This document shows positions 25,307 through 34,054 of a DNA stretch of 64,000 bases, piece by piece (positions within the stretch are counted from its first letter, which is position 1; every line of letters begins with the position of its first letter). The notes under the pieces are model-generated. The model ran no database searches. It was not told where the DNA came from and saw only the letters and a list, made by a program, of their open reading frames with translations. The translations under genes were made by a program, and so were the position numbers. This DNA comes from Streptomyces dysideae (GTDB lineage: Bacteria > Actinomycetota > Actinomycetes > Streptomycetales > Streptomycetaceae), in NCBI RefSeq assembly GCF_001514305.1, contig NZ_KQ949088.1:124001-188000 (forward strand), given 5' to 3'.

Positions 25307-26515
25307 ATGAGCAGCCCGACGACCGTCAGCCCCGCCAGCTCGGCGAGCACCGCAAGCACGCTCATCACCAACATCGCCGCCCTGGTCACCAACGACCCCT
25401 CCCTCGGATCCCCCCTCGGACTGATCCAGGACGCGGCCGTCGTCATCGACGGTGAACGCATCGCGTGGACCGGTGATCAAAGCAAAGCACCCGCCACTGA
25501 CAATCGGGTCGACGCAGGTGGCCGCGCGGTCATCCCCGGCTTCGTCGACTCCCACTCCCACCTCGTCTTCGCGGGCGACCGCACGCAGGAGTTCAACGCC
25601 CGGATGTCCGGGCGGCCGTACAGCGCGGGCGGCATCCGTACCACCGTCGCCGCCACCCGCGCCGCGAGCGACGAGGAACTGGAAGCCAACCTCACCCGCT
25701 ATCTCGCCGAGGCCCTCCGCCAGGGCACGACCACCTTCGAGACCAAGTCCGGCTACGGCCTCACCGTCGCCGACGAGGCCCGCGCCCTGCGCATCGCCGC
25801 CGCCCAGACCGCCGAGGTCACCTACCTCGGCGCCCACATCGTCCCGCCGGACCACGCCGACGACCCGGCCGGCTATGTCGCCCTCGTCACCGGCGAGATG
25901 CTCGACGCCTGTGCCCCGTACGCCCGTTGGATCGACGTGTTCTGCGAGAAGGGCGCCTTCGACGGCGACCAGGCCCGCGCGATCCTCACCGCGGGCAAGG
26001 CCAAGGGACTGCACCCGCGCGTCCACGCCAACCAGCTCTCCTACGGCCCCGGCGTCCAGTTGGCGGTCGAACTGGACGCCGCCAGCGCCGACCACTGCAC
26101 CCACCTGACGGACGCGGACGTCGACGCGCTCGCCAACAGCCGCACGGTCGCCACCCTCCTCCCCGGCGCCGAGTTCTCCACCCGCGCCGAGTGGCCCGAC
26201 GCCCGCCGCCTCCTCGACGCGGGCGTCACCGTCGCCCTCTCCACCGACTGCAACCCGGGCTCGTCCTTCACCTCCTCCGTCCCCTTCTGCGTCGCGCTCG
26301 CGGTACGGGACATGGGCATGACTCCGGACGAGGCGGTCTGGTCGGCCACCGCGGGCGGGGCGCGGGCCCTGCGGCGCGACGACATCGGCCGGCTCACGCC
26401 GGGGGCGTACGCCGACCTGACCCTGCTCGACGCGCCGAGCCACGTGCATCTCGCCTACCGGCCAGGAGTTCCGCTGGTCAGCGGGGTGTGGCGGCGGGGC
26501 GTACGGGTGGTCTGA
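25307..26515 (+). CDS. hutI: Imidazolonepropionase
   Basis: A 402-residue amidohydrolase with the metal site GFVDSHSHLVFAGDR (about 80), HIVPPDHADD, the His of VHANQLSYGPG and the Asp in STDCNPGSSF. It opens imidazolone propionate to formiminoglutamate. The start at 25307 has AAGGA five bases upstream. An in-frame ATG at 25226 would overlap the hutF stop but adds a Pro-rich leader absent from the family. Confidence 0.95.
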   Translation: MSSPTTVSPASSASTASTLITNIAALVTNDPSLGSPLGLIQDAAVVIDGERIAWTGDQSKAPATDNRVDAGGRAVIPGFVDSHSHLVFAGDRTQEFNARMSGRPYSAGGIRTTVAATRAASDEELEANLTRYLAEALRQGTTTFETKSGYGLTVADEARALRIAAAQTAEVTYLGAHIVPPDHADDPAGYVALVTGEMLDACAPYARWIDVFCEKGAFDGDQARAILTAGKAKGLHPRVHANQLSYGPGVQLAVELDAASADHCTHLTDADVDALANSRTVATLLPGAEFSTRAEWPDARRLLDAGVTVALSTDCNPGSSFTSSVPFCVALAVRDMGMTPDEAVWSATAGGARALRRDDIGRLTPGAYADLTLLDAPSHVHLAYRPGVPLVSGVWRRGVRVV

Positions 26516-26536
26516 CCCTCGTCCCCGCCTCTCACT

Positions 26537-28078
26537 TCACGCCGCCCCGGCCCGCCACCGCTGCTCCGTCCGTCCCGCCTCCACGGCCAGGGACACCGAG
26601 CCGTCCCCGCCCGGTGTCACAGCGTGGTCCGGTGCGATGGCCGGGCGGATCACCCCGCGCGAGTCCACGGCGAACCGGAGATTCTGTCCGTTCCAGCCCT
26701 CCACCGAGGCGCACGTCCAGATCCCGACCCCGTTGTCCACCGAACCCCGGCTGTCCAGGCAGTAGTCGGGATCGGCGGACGACTGCAGGACACCCCGCGC
26801 GGAGTCGACCCGCCAGCGCTGGGTGCGGGACGAGGTGCAGGGAACCGTGACGACGTCCGTGCCGTTGGAGAAGTCACCGGCCACGTCCAGGCAGAGGCCC
26901 GAGGCGACGTTCACGACCTGGGCGTAGCTGCCGCTCGGCGGGCGGGTCGGAGGCGGCGTGGGCGAAGGCGGCGGCTTCGGCGGTGTCGTGGTCGGCGGTG
27001 GGGGTGAACTCCTGGTGGGGGAAGGGGACTTGGACGGTTTCGAGGGAGAGCGCGAGGGCGAGGGTGACGGGGTGGGCGGTGCCGTCGCGGTCACCGTCAC
27101 CGCCACCGGCGGCCTGCTTGCCGGCGTGCTGACCGCGCCCGCGGCCCCCGGGGTCGGCGCGTCACCGCCCCGCGACAACAGGAACACCAGCAGCGGAGCC
27201 AGCGCCACACCGAGGGCCGCCGAGGCCAGCGCGAAGCGGCGACGGCGGTACGGCGGCCAAGTCCCGTTGGGCGCAGGGGTGTCGGCATCCCGGTCGCCCG
27301 CGGCGTACGCCGTGCCGCCCCATGGCAGTAGCCCCTCCGCCAGCACCGCACGCGGGGAGTCCCGCAGGGCGGACTGTTCCTCGTACGCGGCCGCGCAGTG
27401 CGCGCAGTGGGCCATATGGGTGTGCAGGTCGGCGCTGTCGCGGGGGCTGTCCGGGCGTACCGACTCCTCGATGAGGCGGCGGAAGTCACGGCAGCGCGGG
27501 TCGTCGGAGGCGGCGAGGCGGGTGCGCAGACAGGCCTGGGCCAGCTGCTGGAGCGCCGGGGCCGTGCCGTAGGCGACGTCCTCGCGGGTCAGGCCCAGGA
27601 GGCCGGCCGTCGCTTCGGTCGGTTCCCGCTCGACCACCGCGTACCAGATCAGGCCCTGTGCGCGGGGCGGGAGCGACTGGAACGCGGCGAGCATCGGCGG
27701 GACGGGGTCCGCCGTGTTCAGGACGAGGAGCAGGCCCGCGTCGAGGCCCGCCGCCCGTTCGTCCCTGGCCCAGGGTGCGGCCAACTGGCCTACGAGCAGG
27801 AGGAGTCGGTGGCGCCACGGTACGCCCGGGTCGATGCCGCGTGCCGTGTCCCGGGCCGCGCGGGTGAACGCCTGGGCCGCGAGCTGCCGGGCCGTCGACT
27901 CGCCCGTGGTGCACAGCCGGGCGTAGGTGAGGACGGGCCGGTGGTGGCGGGCGCGGAGTTCCTGGAGGGCGGTGTACGCGGTGGCGGTGTCGGCGCGCAG
28001 CAGTTCGGTGAGCCGCGCGTCGGACGCGCCCGCGTTGATCCCGGGGCCACCGCCCATGCCGTCGTCGGTCCGCGCCAT
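26537..28078 (-). CDS. Sigma-like/anti-sigma-like/ricin-lectin fusion membrane protein
   Basis: A 513-residue multidomain protein. Residues about 18-190 look like degenerate ECF sigma regions 2 and 4 (LPPRAQGLIWYAVVEREPTE). A zinc-binding anti-sigma motif HMAHCAHC (H-x3-C-x2-C) follows near 220, then one membrane helix (about 283-305), a Ser/Pro/Thr-rich linker of about 85 residues, and a C-terminal ricin-type beta-trefoil (about 385-513) with QRW motifs. The sigma-like part would be cytoplasmic and the lectin outside. It may sense wall glycans. Upstream of it sits sigI on the same strand, separated by a terminator. Confidence 0.8.
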   Translation of the reverse strand: MARTDDGMGGGPGINAGASDARLTELLRADTATAYTALQELRARHHRPVLTYARLCTTGESTARQLAAQAFTRAARDTARGIDPGVPWRHRLLLLVGQLAAPWARDERAAGLDAGLLLVLNTADPVPPMLAAFQSLPPRAQGLIWYAVVEREPTEATAGLLGLTREDVAYGTAPALQQLAQACLRTRLAASDDPRCRDFRRLIEESVRPDSPRDSADLHTHMAHCAHCAAAYEEQSALRDSPRAVLAEGLLPWGGTAYAAGDRDADTPAPNGTWPPYRRRRFALASAALGVALAPLLVFLLSRGGDAPTPGAAGAVSTPASRPPVAVTVTATAPPTPSPSPSRSPSKPSKSPSPTRSSPPPPTTTPPKPPPSPTPPPTRPPSGSYAQVVNVASGLCLDVAGDFSNGTDVVTVPCTSSRTQRWRVDSARGVLQSSADPDYCLDSRGSVDNGVGIWTCASVEGWNGQNLRFAVDSRGVIRPAIAPDHAVTPGGDGSVSLAVEAGRTEQRWRAGAA

Positions 28079-28225
28079 CCGCCCATCTCCTCGCCGCCCT
28101 GCCGCCCGCGGACTCCTGACCTACCAGCGGGTATGACGGCTCATAGTGATGGAAGGCACCTCGCGAGGAAAAGGTGTTCCCACGGGTAACTCACGGGTCG
28201 GCGCCCGGGTGTCCACAGAAAGCGA

Positions 28226-28260
28226 GGAGCAACCCGGCCCGATGAGGGCAGGGTTGCTCC
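28226..28260 (-). terminator. Terminator of sigI
   Basis: GGAGCAACCC (28226-28235) and GGGTTGCTCC (28251-28260) pair perfectly around 15 bases, just past the sigI stop. Confidence 0.8.
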
Positions 28261-28291
28261 GCCGGTACTGGGAAAAGAGGGGCGGGCGCCG

Positions 28292-29185
28292 TCACTCCTC
28301 GAGTGTCAGACCCTTGCGCAGCCGCACCAGCGTCCGCGACAGCAGCCGTGACACATGCATCTGCGAGATCCCCAGCTCGTCCCCGATCTCCGACTGCGTC
28401 ATGTTGGCGACGAAGCGCAGGGAGAGGATCTTCCGGTCCCGGGACGGGAGTTCGGCGATGAGGGGCTTCAGCGACTCGACGTACTCGATGCCCTCGAGCC
28501 CGTGGTCCTCGTAGCCGATCCGGTCGGCCAGCGCGCCCTCGGCGTCGTCCTCCTCGGGCTGGGCGTCGAGCGAGGACGCCGTGTAGGCGTTCGACGCGGC
28601 CATGCCCTCGACGACCTCGTCGTTGCTGAGGCCGAGGCGCTCGGCGAGTTCCGCGACCGTGGGGGCGCGGTCGAACTGCTGGGCGAGTTCGTCGCCGGCC
28701 TTGGCCAGGTCGAGGCGGAGTTCCTGAAGGCGGCGCGGTACGCGCACGGACCATGACGTGTCGCGGAAGAAGCGCTTTATCTCACCGACGATCGTCGGCA
28801 TCGCGAAGGTGGGGAACTCCACGCCGCGGCTGAGCTCGAAGCGGTCGATCGCCTTGATCAGGCCGATCGTGCCGACCTGGATGATGTCCTCCATCGGCTC
28901 GCTGCGCGAGCGGAAGCGGGAGGCGGCGAACTTGACCAGAGCCAGGTTGAGTTCGACGAGCGTGTTGCGGACGTACGAGTACTCGTGGGTGCCTTCCTCC
29001 AGCGACTCCAGCCGCTCGAAGAGGGTCTTGGACAGGGCCCGTGCGTCCACCGGCCCCACCTCGTCGTAGGGCGGGATCTCCGGAAGCCCGGCGAGTACGT
29101 CGTCCTGCTCGATGGGTTCCAGATGTTCCGGGGGGGATGTCGACGTCGCCCTGGGGGTATGCGATGCGTCGAGCCGGGGTGACAT
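28292..29185 (-). CDS. sigI: SigB/SigF-type alternative sigma factor
   Basis: A 297-residue group 3 sigma factor: region 2 (QVGTIGLIKAIDRFELSRGV, then FPTFAMPTIVGEIKRFFRD), region 3 (RAPTVAELAERLGLSNDEV) and region 4 helix-turn-helix (MTQSEIGDELGISQMHVSRL). No region 1. The start at 29185 is fixed by GGAGG five bases upstream. The divergent arsI and prsI genes give the SigI identity, known from S. coelicolor, where PrsI binds SigI and ArsI releases it. Confidence 0.92.
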   Translation of the reverse strand: MSPRLDASHTPRATSTSPPEHLEPIEQDDVLAGLPEIPPYDEVGPVDARALSKTLFERLESLEEGTHEYSYVRNTLVELNLALVKFAASRFRSRSEPMEDIIQVGTIGLIKAIDRFELSRGVEFPTFAMPTIVGEIKRFFRDTSWSVRVPRRLQELRLDLAKAGDELAQQFDRAPTVAELAERLGLSNDEVVEGMAASNAYTASSLDAQPEEDDAEGALADRIGYEDHGLEGIEYVESLKPLIAELPSRDRKILSLRFVANMTQSEIGDELGISQMHVSRLLSRTLVRLRKGLTLEE

Positions 29186-29437
29186 GATGTCCTCCATCGT
29201 TCTCGGCATATGGCTGCCGAAGCCAGTGCGTGCACTGCGGTGTGCGGCGCCTCCAAAGCCGGCCGTGTTTGGTTACGTGTTCCTACTAGCCCTACCCGCT
29301 CTCCGGAGCTCACCGCAAGTGCGTTCTATGGTGAAATGTCCGATTTCAGGCGGTTGTTCGGGTGTCGAAGGGTGTGGAGAAGGCGTAGTGTTCGGGGGCG
29401 TCAGTCAGCAGCCACGACGTCGGGAGTGAGACACGGC

Positions 29438-29842
29438 ATGGACCGCGGGACGGTCGGCAGCGCACAGTCTGGCCGACTTCTGGTCGAGGTGCGGGAAGAG
29501 GGCGCCAGCGCCGTCGTGACCCCGGCGGGTGAATTGGATCACCACACCGCCGATTTGTTGCGTGAGCCACTCGGGGAGTGCCTCGTGCGGGGGTTCAGCA
29601 GGCTGGTCGTCGACTGCTCGCGTCTGGAGTTCTGCGACTCCACGGGGCTGAACGTGCTGCTCGGCGCGCGACTGAAAGCGGAGGCCGCGGGCGGCGGAGT
29701 CCATCTCGCCGGCATGCTGCCCGTGGTGGCCCGGGTGTTCGAGATCACGGGAGCCGACGCCGTCTTCACCGTCCACGACAGTCTGGCGGCCGCCCTGGCC
29801 GACGAGGCCCGCGACACCCGCGAGGCCGACGGGTCCGGCTGA
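29438..29842 (+). CDS. arsI: STAS-domain anti-anti-sigma factor
   Basis: A 134-residue STAS/RsbV-type protein. The phosphorylatable Ser is in LEFCDSTGLNVLLGA (about 68), preceded by the strand VVTPAGELDHHTADLLREPL. It is expected to bind and sequester the PrsI anti-sigma factor when unphosphorylated, freeing SigI. Divergent from sigI, with about 250 bases of shared regulatory DNA. The ATG has only a distant GGGAG. Confidence 0.88.
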   Translation: MDRGTVGSAQSGRLLVEVREEGASAVVTPAGELDHHTADLLREPLGECLVRGFSRLVVDCSRLEFCDSTGLNVLLGARLKAEAAGGGVHLAGMLPVVARVFEITGADAVFTVHDSLAAALADEARDTREADGSG

Positions 29843-30023
29843 TTCCTCCGGCCGACGTCCGGCACCGCACCCCGCCCGTCCCTGTGTGACCGGCACGTTT
29901 CGGACGTCACATCATTCGTGCCGAATCCGGGGGTGTTCCGGCGGACCGCTCGGGCAGGAGACATCCTGAACGTGTCGGCCGCATGGGCGGCGGGGAGCTC
30001 CGTGGACCGGCGTGCAGGTACCG

Positions 30024-30118
30024 ATCGCGTACTGCGTACTCCGTGGGCTACGTACTCCGTGCGGCACCGCGTACTGAACTTCTGAATCATGTGAATCGTT
30101 GAACTTGGTGAATCGGTG
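30024..30118 (+). repeat. Short direct repeats between arsI and prsI
   Basis: Within the 289 bases between arsI and prsI, CGTACT-type units recur four times (30028-30074; CGCGTACTG at 30027 and 30069), followed by three TGAATC units (30082-30113). They may be regulator sites for an independent prsI promoter. The rest of the gap shows nothing. Confidence 0.5.
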
Positions 30119-30131
30119 AGGTGAAGCGCTG

Positions 30132-30728
30132 ATGAGCACCACCCGGCCTTGCTCGCCGGGCGACCGCGGCCCGGAGCCCAGCGGCGCTTCCGGGGCGTCC
30201 GAGGGGGGCGTGGCGGCGTCGGGGGGCCCCGGAGGGGGCGCGTCGGCGGCTGGTACGCCCGCCGGGGGTGCGGCCGTGCCGTCCGAGGTGTCCGAACCGT
30301 CGGTGGCGGCGGCCACGGGCCGGCAGGTCCGCCGGCTGAGTTTCGCCGGCGAGAGCGGTGTCGTGCCGCTCGCCCGCGACTTCGCCCGTCAGGCGCTGTA
30401 CGCGTGGGGCTGGCTGCCCGCTGCGACCGCCGACCAGCGGGCGGTCGCCGAGGATGTGCTGCTCGTCGTCTCCGAACTGGTCACCAACGCCTGTCTGCAC
30501 GCCGAGGGGCCGGACCAGTTGTGGATCGCCTGCGACAACAAGGTGATCCGCCTGGAGGTCTCCGACCGCGGCACGGGCCAGCCGTCCCCCCGCACCCCGC
30601 ACCGGGCCGGCCGCCCCGGCGGCCACGGCATGTTCATCGTGCAGCGGCTGTGCCTGGACTGGGGGGTCGTACGCACCCCCGGGGGCGCGGGCAAGACGGT
30701 GTGGGCGGAGTTGGGGGCACCGGCCTGA
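30132..30728 (+). CDS. prsI: RsbW-type anti-sigma factor, HATPase domain
   Basis: A 198-residue protein. A flexible Gly/Ala/Ser-rich N-terminus (about 1-62) precedes a GHKL ATPase domain: N-box VVSELVTNACLHAEGPDQ, G1 box EVSDRGTGQPSPR and G2 region GRPGGHGMFIVQRLCLDWG. The order and divergence from sigI match S. coelicolor prsI. It should bind SigI and phosphorylate ArsI. The N-terminal extension is much longer than in typical RsbW. Confidence 0.87.
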   Translation: MSTTRPCSPGDRGPEPSGASGASEGGVAASGGPGGGASAAGTPAGGAAVPSEVSEPSVAAATGRQVRRLSFAGESGVVPLARDFARQALYAWGWLPAATADQRAVAEDVLLVVSELVTNACLHAEGPDQLWIACDNKVIRLEVSDRGTGQPSPRTPHRAGRPGGHGMFIVQRLCLDWGVVRTPGGAGKTVWAELGAPA

Positions 30729-31418
30729 CCCGGTGAGAGAACCGTTTCCGCCGAAGCCGGACCGAGGTCCCCTCCCGACCTCACCTACGACGGACCGGCG
30801 GAGCGAAGCGCCCCGGGGCCCGTGAGCCGAGAGAGCCGACGCGAGTTGTGAGCGCGGCCTCGCGACCTGAGACGGATCCTCTCCGCCGTGCGGGGAGGAA
30901 CGACCCGCCTCGGAGTTGCGGACCCCGTGTCCACCGCCCGGGAGCCGTGGACCCGCCCGGTCCCCATCGTCGGGCCCGAGTGAGACCGCCGTACCTCGGT
31001 GTCGAGCGTCCGTGCCCGCCGGCCCCGGGGTGGCGTCCCGTGAAGTGGGTAGCGGCGCGGAGTTCATGACTGCGCAGGTCAGCACTGCTGCGGTCCGTCG
31101 CCGCGCAGGATTGCGGCGCAGCCGCCAGTGACGCGGCGCGGACGGCTGCGCGGAGGACCGGGCGGTGCCTTCCCTCGGCGCGCCGAGCGGATTCGCGCGG
31201 TCCGCATGGCTGTGCCAGGCCATGGGACGCCACCAGCCCCGGCACCCTCCGGCCGGCCTGAAGTTACCCAGGGTCACCCCCATCATCCGAACCCCCTTTC
31301 GTGCGCGCCGGATCGTCACAAACTCCGGCGCGCGTCTTGTCTTCCCTCCTCACGACCCCGGGCGTACCTTGACGGCCCGATCTGATGTGCCGTCAGGAAC
31401 GAGTAAGGGAGCGGAACC
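30729..31418. other. 690-base gene-free stretch
   Basis: No frame on either strand has the codon bias of the neighbours. A 21-codon frame with a GGAG site (31066-31131) is the only candidate small peptide and is weak. The 3' part holds an inverted repeat at 31303-31333. Otherwise I see nothing. Confidence 0.5.
31303..31333 (+). terminator. Perfect inverted repeat, likely terminator
   Basis: GCGCGCCGGA (31303-31312) and TCCGGCGCGC (31324-31333) around an 11-base loop, followed by a T-rich tail (GTCTTGTCTTCC). It probably isolates the downstream wall-protein operon from read-through, or acts as an operator 85 bases before that start. Confidence 0.6.
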
Positions 31419-32105
31419 GTGTCGTACCGGAAACGAACCGCCGCGCTCGCGTCCGTCGCGGCCCTGGCCGGCTCGGCGGTGCTGATGGCCGCCCCCGCAG
31501 CCCGGGCCGAGGTCGTCGACGTCAACTACCAGTGCAAGACGCCGATCGGTGACAAGAGCGCCGTCTCGCCCATCGACATCAAGGGCGTCAAGAGCGGCGG
31601 CGCCTACAAGATCACCATGTCGTGGCAGAAGGGCGTCTCCTCCAGCCCGGTCGAACTCGGCAAGGGCGCCATGAACCCGAGCGCCACCATCAAGCTGGGC
31701 GGCGCCGACAGCGGCACCCTGTCGGTGACCGGACCGGCCAACCAGGAGGCGATTCCCGCCAACACGCCCATCAAGATCAACGACCTGAGCGGGACGTACA
31801 CCCCGAAGAAGTCCGGCGAGGTCACCTTCACGGCGGGCGTTCTCACCATCAAGGCCCTCGGTACGACGACCACCTGCACGCCGTCCAACAGCCCCGGCCC
31901 TTCGCTCACCCTCGACGTCACGGCGGCGGGCGGCGGCGGTGCCACCGGCGGGACCCAGAGCGGCGGCGGCTCCGGCGCCGAACTCCCGCAGACCGGCCCC
32001 GAGGACTCGGCGATCGCCCTCGGCACCCTCGGCGGCACGGTCCTGCTCGCGGGCGCGGCGGGCGCGCTGTGGCTGACGCGGCGGAACCAGACGGTACGCC
32101 GCTGA
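31419..32105 (+). CDS. Secreted LPQTG cell-wall protein, one two-cysteine module
   Basis: A 228-residue protein. A Sec signal peptide (about 1-29, cleaved after ARA) is followed by one module of about 140 residues bounded by two cysteines (YQCKTPIGDK ... TTTTCTP). A Gly/Ser-rich linker leads to a sorting signal: LPQTG, hydrophobic helix, RR-containing tail. A sortase would attach it to peptidoglycan. The module recurs twice in the fourth gene of the cluster. It has some likeness to secreted DUF6801-type domains, uncertain. The GTG start follows AAGGGAG. Confidence 0.85.
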   Translation: MSYRKRTAALASVAALAGSAVLMAAPAARAEVVDVNYQCKTPIGDKSAVSPIDIKGVKSGGAYKITMSWQKGVSSSPVELGKGAMNPSATIKLGGADSGTLSVTGPANQEAIPANTPIKINDLSGTYTPKKSGEVTFTAGVLTIKALGTTTTCTPSNSPGPSLTLDVTAAGGGGATGGTQSGGGSGAELPQTGPEDSAIALGTLGGTVLLAGAAGALWLTRRNQTVRR

Positions 32106-32135
32106 CCGCACGCAAACCGACCGCTGGAGCCGCCG

Positions 32136-32981
32136 ATGTCGTCAGCCGTCCGTGTCCTGTGCCTGTCCGTGGCCCTGCCGGCGCTGCTGGGCGCCGCCCC
32201 CGCGGCAACCGCCGCCGACGGGTGGTCCGTCGCGCCCTCCGGCGGCGGCCGGCCGTCCTTCTACGCCGAGGGCGCGCCCGGCACGGTCCTGCAGGACACG
32301 GTGTCCCTGACCAACCGCGGCGGCGAGCCGGTCACCGTACGGCTGTCCGGCACCGGCGTCCCGGTCACCTTCGCCGAGCCCTCGGTACGCGTCCCGGCCC
32401 GCACCCGCGCCGACATCCCCTTCACGGTGACCGTCCCGGCCGGCGACCGCGCCGCGGAGATCGTCGCCCGCGACACCGACGGCCGTACCCGGCGGGTCGC
32501 TCTCCAGATCCGCGCCGCCGTCCCGGAGCTGTCCGCGCTGACCGTCGAGCACGTGTCCGTACGCGGTGACGGCATCGCGTACGAGGTCGTCAACCGCGGT
32601 ACGACGACCCTCGCGCCGAAGCTCGCCGTACGCGCCGACGGCCTCTTCGGCCGCCTCCTCGACCGCGCCCCACGCGACCTCTCCGTCGAACTCCCCCCGG
32701 GACGACGCGTCAGGCTCACCGAGCCCTGGCCCGACCGGCCCGCCCTGGACGCGGTCGACGTACGACTGACGGTGACGGCCGGGGGAGGGGCGCGCGACAC
32801 GGCGGAGGTGTCGGCGCGGTTCGTGCCCTGGGGTGGTGCGGGGGCGCTGGCGGGGAGTGCCGCGGGGGCGGCGATCGGCTCCTTCTTCGTCGTACGCCGT
32901 CATGGGCACCGTACGGCCGGTGACGGCGCGGCGGTCGAAGCCCCGGGCGCGGAAGTCGAGTTGACGGGAGCTGTGAAGTGA
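32136..32981 (+). CDS. Secreted membrane-anchored protein, Ig-like fold
   Basis: A 281-residue protein with a signal peptide (about 1-27) and beta-rich domain(s) (TVSLTNRGGEPVTVRLSG; PFTVTVPAGDRAAEI) like COG1470/NEW3-type domains. A single membrane helix near 237-255 is followed by a polar cytoplasmic tail. It lies in one operon with the two sortase substrates. The next gene overlaps it by GTGA. It may be an assembly or anchoring partner; no enzyme motif is visible. Confidence 0.75.
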   Translation: MSSAVRVLCLSVALPALLGAAPAATAADGWSVAPSGGGRPSFYAEGAPGTVLQDTVSLTNRGGEPVTVRLSGTGVPVTFAEPSVRVPARTRADIPFTVTVPAGDRAAEIVARDTDGRTRRVALQIRAAVPELSALTVEHVSVRGDGIAYEVVNRGTTTLAPKLAVRADGLFGRLLDRAPRDLSVELPPGRRVRLTEPWPDRPALDAVDVRLTVTAGGGARDTAEVSARFVPWGGAGALAGSAAGAAIGSFFVVRRHGHRTAGDGAAVEAPGAEVELTGAVK

Positions 32982-34054
32982 ACGGCAAGGTGCGGATATC
33001 GGCGCTGCTCGCCCTGCTGCTCCTGATGGCGGCGGCCGTGGCCGTACCCGCCTCCGCCGCCGATCCGCCGACCGTGAAGCTGTCCAAGTCCCAGGCGGGG
33101 ACCGGGGGTTCGATCACCGTCACCGGTGACGGCTGGCGGGCCCGGGCGCTGCTGATGATCCTGATCTGCGGCCAGTCCGTGCCGTCGACGGGGGTGACCG
33201 GCGGCACCAACTCCTGCGCCAACGCGGACGGCCGGGCCGTCACCACGGACGCCGAGGGGAGGTTCAGCCGGAAGCTGCCGGTGGCCGAGCCGCCGGTGCC
33301 GTGCCCGTGCGTGGTGCATGTCGCGACCGTGCAGGGGGCGAAGGCCGAGGCCGACGCGGTGTTCCAGGTGGCCGGGCACGCCGTCGAACCGCTGCCCGCC
33401 GACGCGGCCGGCGGACGGCTGTCGGTCCTCACGGACACCCGGCTCGACGGCTCGGGCGGGCTGCTGACCTGGTTCGGGGCGCCGCCCGCCCGCACCCTCG
33501 TCTTCACCGTCGGCAACGTCGGCACGTCCCCCGTGAAGAACCCGGTCTTCCAGGTCGGCACCTCCCACGGCGTGTTCGCCCCGCAGTGGGAGGAGCAGCA
33601 GTGGCGCGGCACCATCGCGCCCGGCAGGAAGGCCCGCATCGAGCTGCCGGTCGAGCTCGCCGCCGGAGCGCACGGCGACTACACCGTCTCGCTGAAGTAC
33701 GGCGGCAGGGTCATGGCCGAGCAGCCCTGGGGCGTGGGCCGGCCCTGGGGTGTGACCCTGTTCTGGATCCTGGTCGCCCTGGTCGTACCGGCGGCGCTGT
33801 TCCGCGTCGGGATGGCGGTGGTGGACCGGGTACGGCCCCGCAGGTCCGGAGGCCACCGCGGCTTCGGGCTGCCCGAACTGGCCCTGCGCCTGCCGGGTTC
33901 GAAGCAGCCTCAGCAAGAGGCGGCGCCCCCCTCCAACTCGACCCTGCCGTGGTTCACCCCGGACTCCGACCCGGGGACGGCCGGTCGGCTCTCCGCACCG
34001 CACGACGACAGCCCGACGAGTCCGACGACTCCCACCAGGAAGGGACCCCCGTGA
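32978..34054 (+). CDS. Secreted membrane-anchored protein, neocarzinostatin-like N-domain
   Basis: A 358-residue protein with a signal peptide (about 1-28). The beta domain near 30-130 (PTVKLSKSQAGTGGSITVTG, then CANADGR, then VPCPCVVHV) resembles the neocarzinostatin/Ig-like fold, including paired cysteines. A second beta region spans 140-245 (VFTVGNVGTSPVKNP), then comes one membrane helix (about 255-278) and a Pro/Ser/Thr-rich cytoplasmic tail. GTGA overlaps link it to both neighbours. The likely role is structural or in wall-protein assembly. Confidence 0.72.
   Translation: MNGKVRISALLALLLLMAAAVAVPASAADPPTVKLSKSQAGTGGSITVTGDGWRARALLMILICGQSVPSTGVTGGTNSCANADGRAVTTDAEGRFSRKLPVAEPPVPCPCVVHVATVQGAKAEADAVFQVAGHAVEPLPADAAGGRLSVLTDTRLDGSGGLLTWFGAPPARTLVFTVGNVGTSPVKNPVFQVGTSHGVFAPQWEEQQWRGTIAPGRKARIELPVELAAGAHGDYTVSLKYGGRVMAEQPWGVGRPWGVTLFWILVALVVPAALFRVGMAVVDRVRPRRSGGHRGFGLPELALRLPGSKQPQQEAAPPSNSTLPWFTPDSDPGTAGRLSAPHDDSPTSPTTPTRKGPP

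Noticed and set aside
31066..31131. 21-codon small frame with GGAG before its ATG
   Set aside because: Arg-rich peptide with no recognised family; too short and too probable by chance to call a gene.
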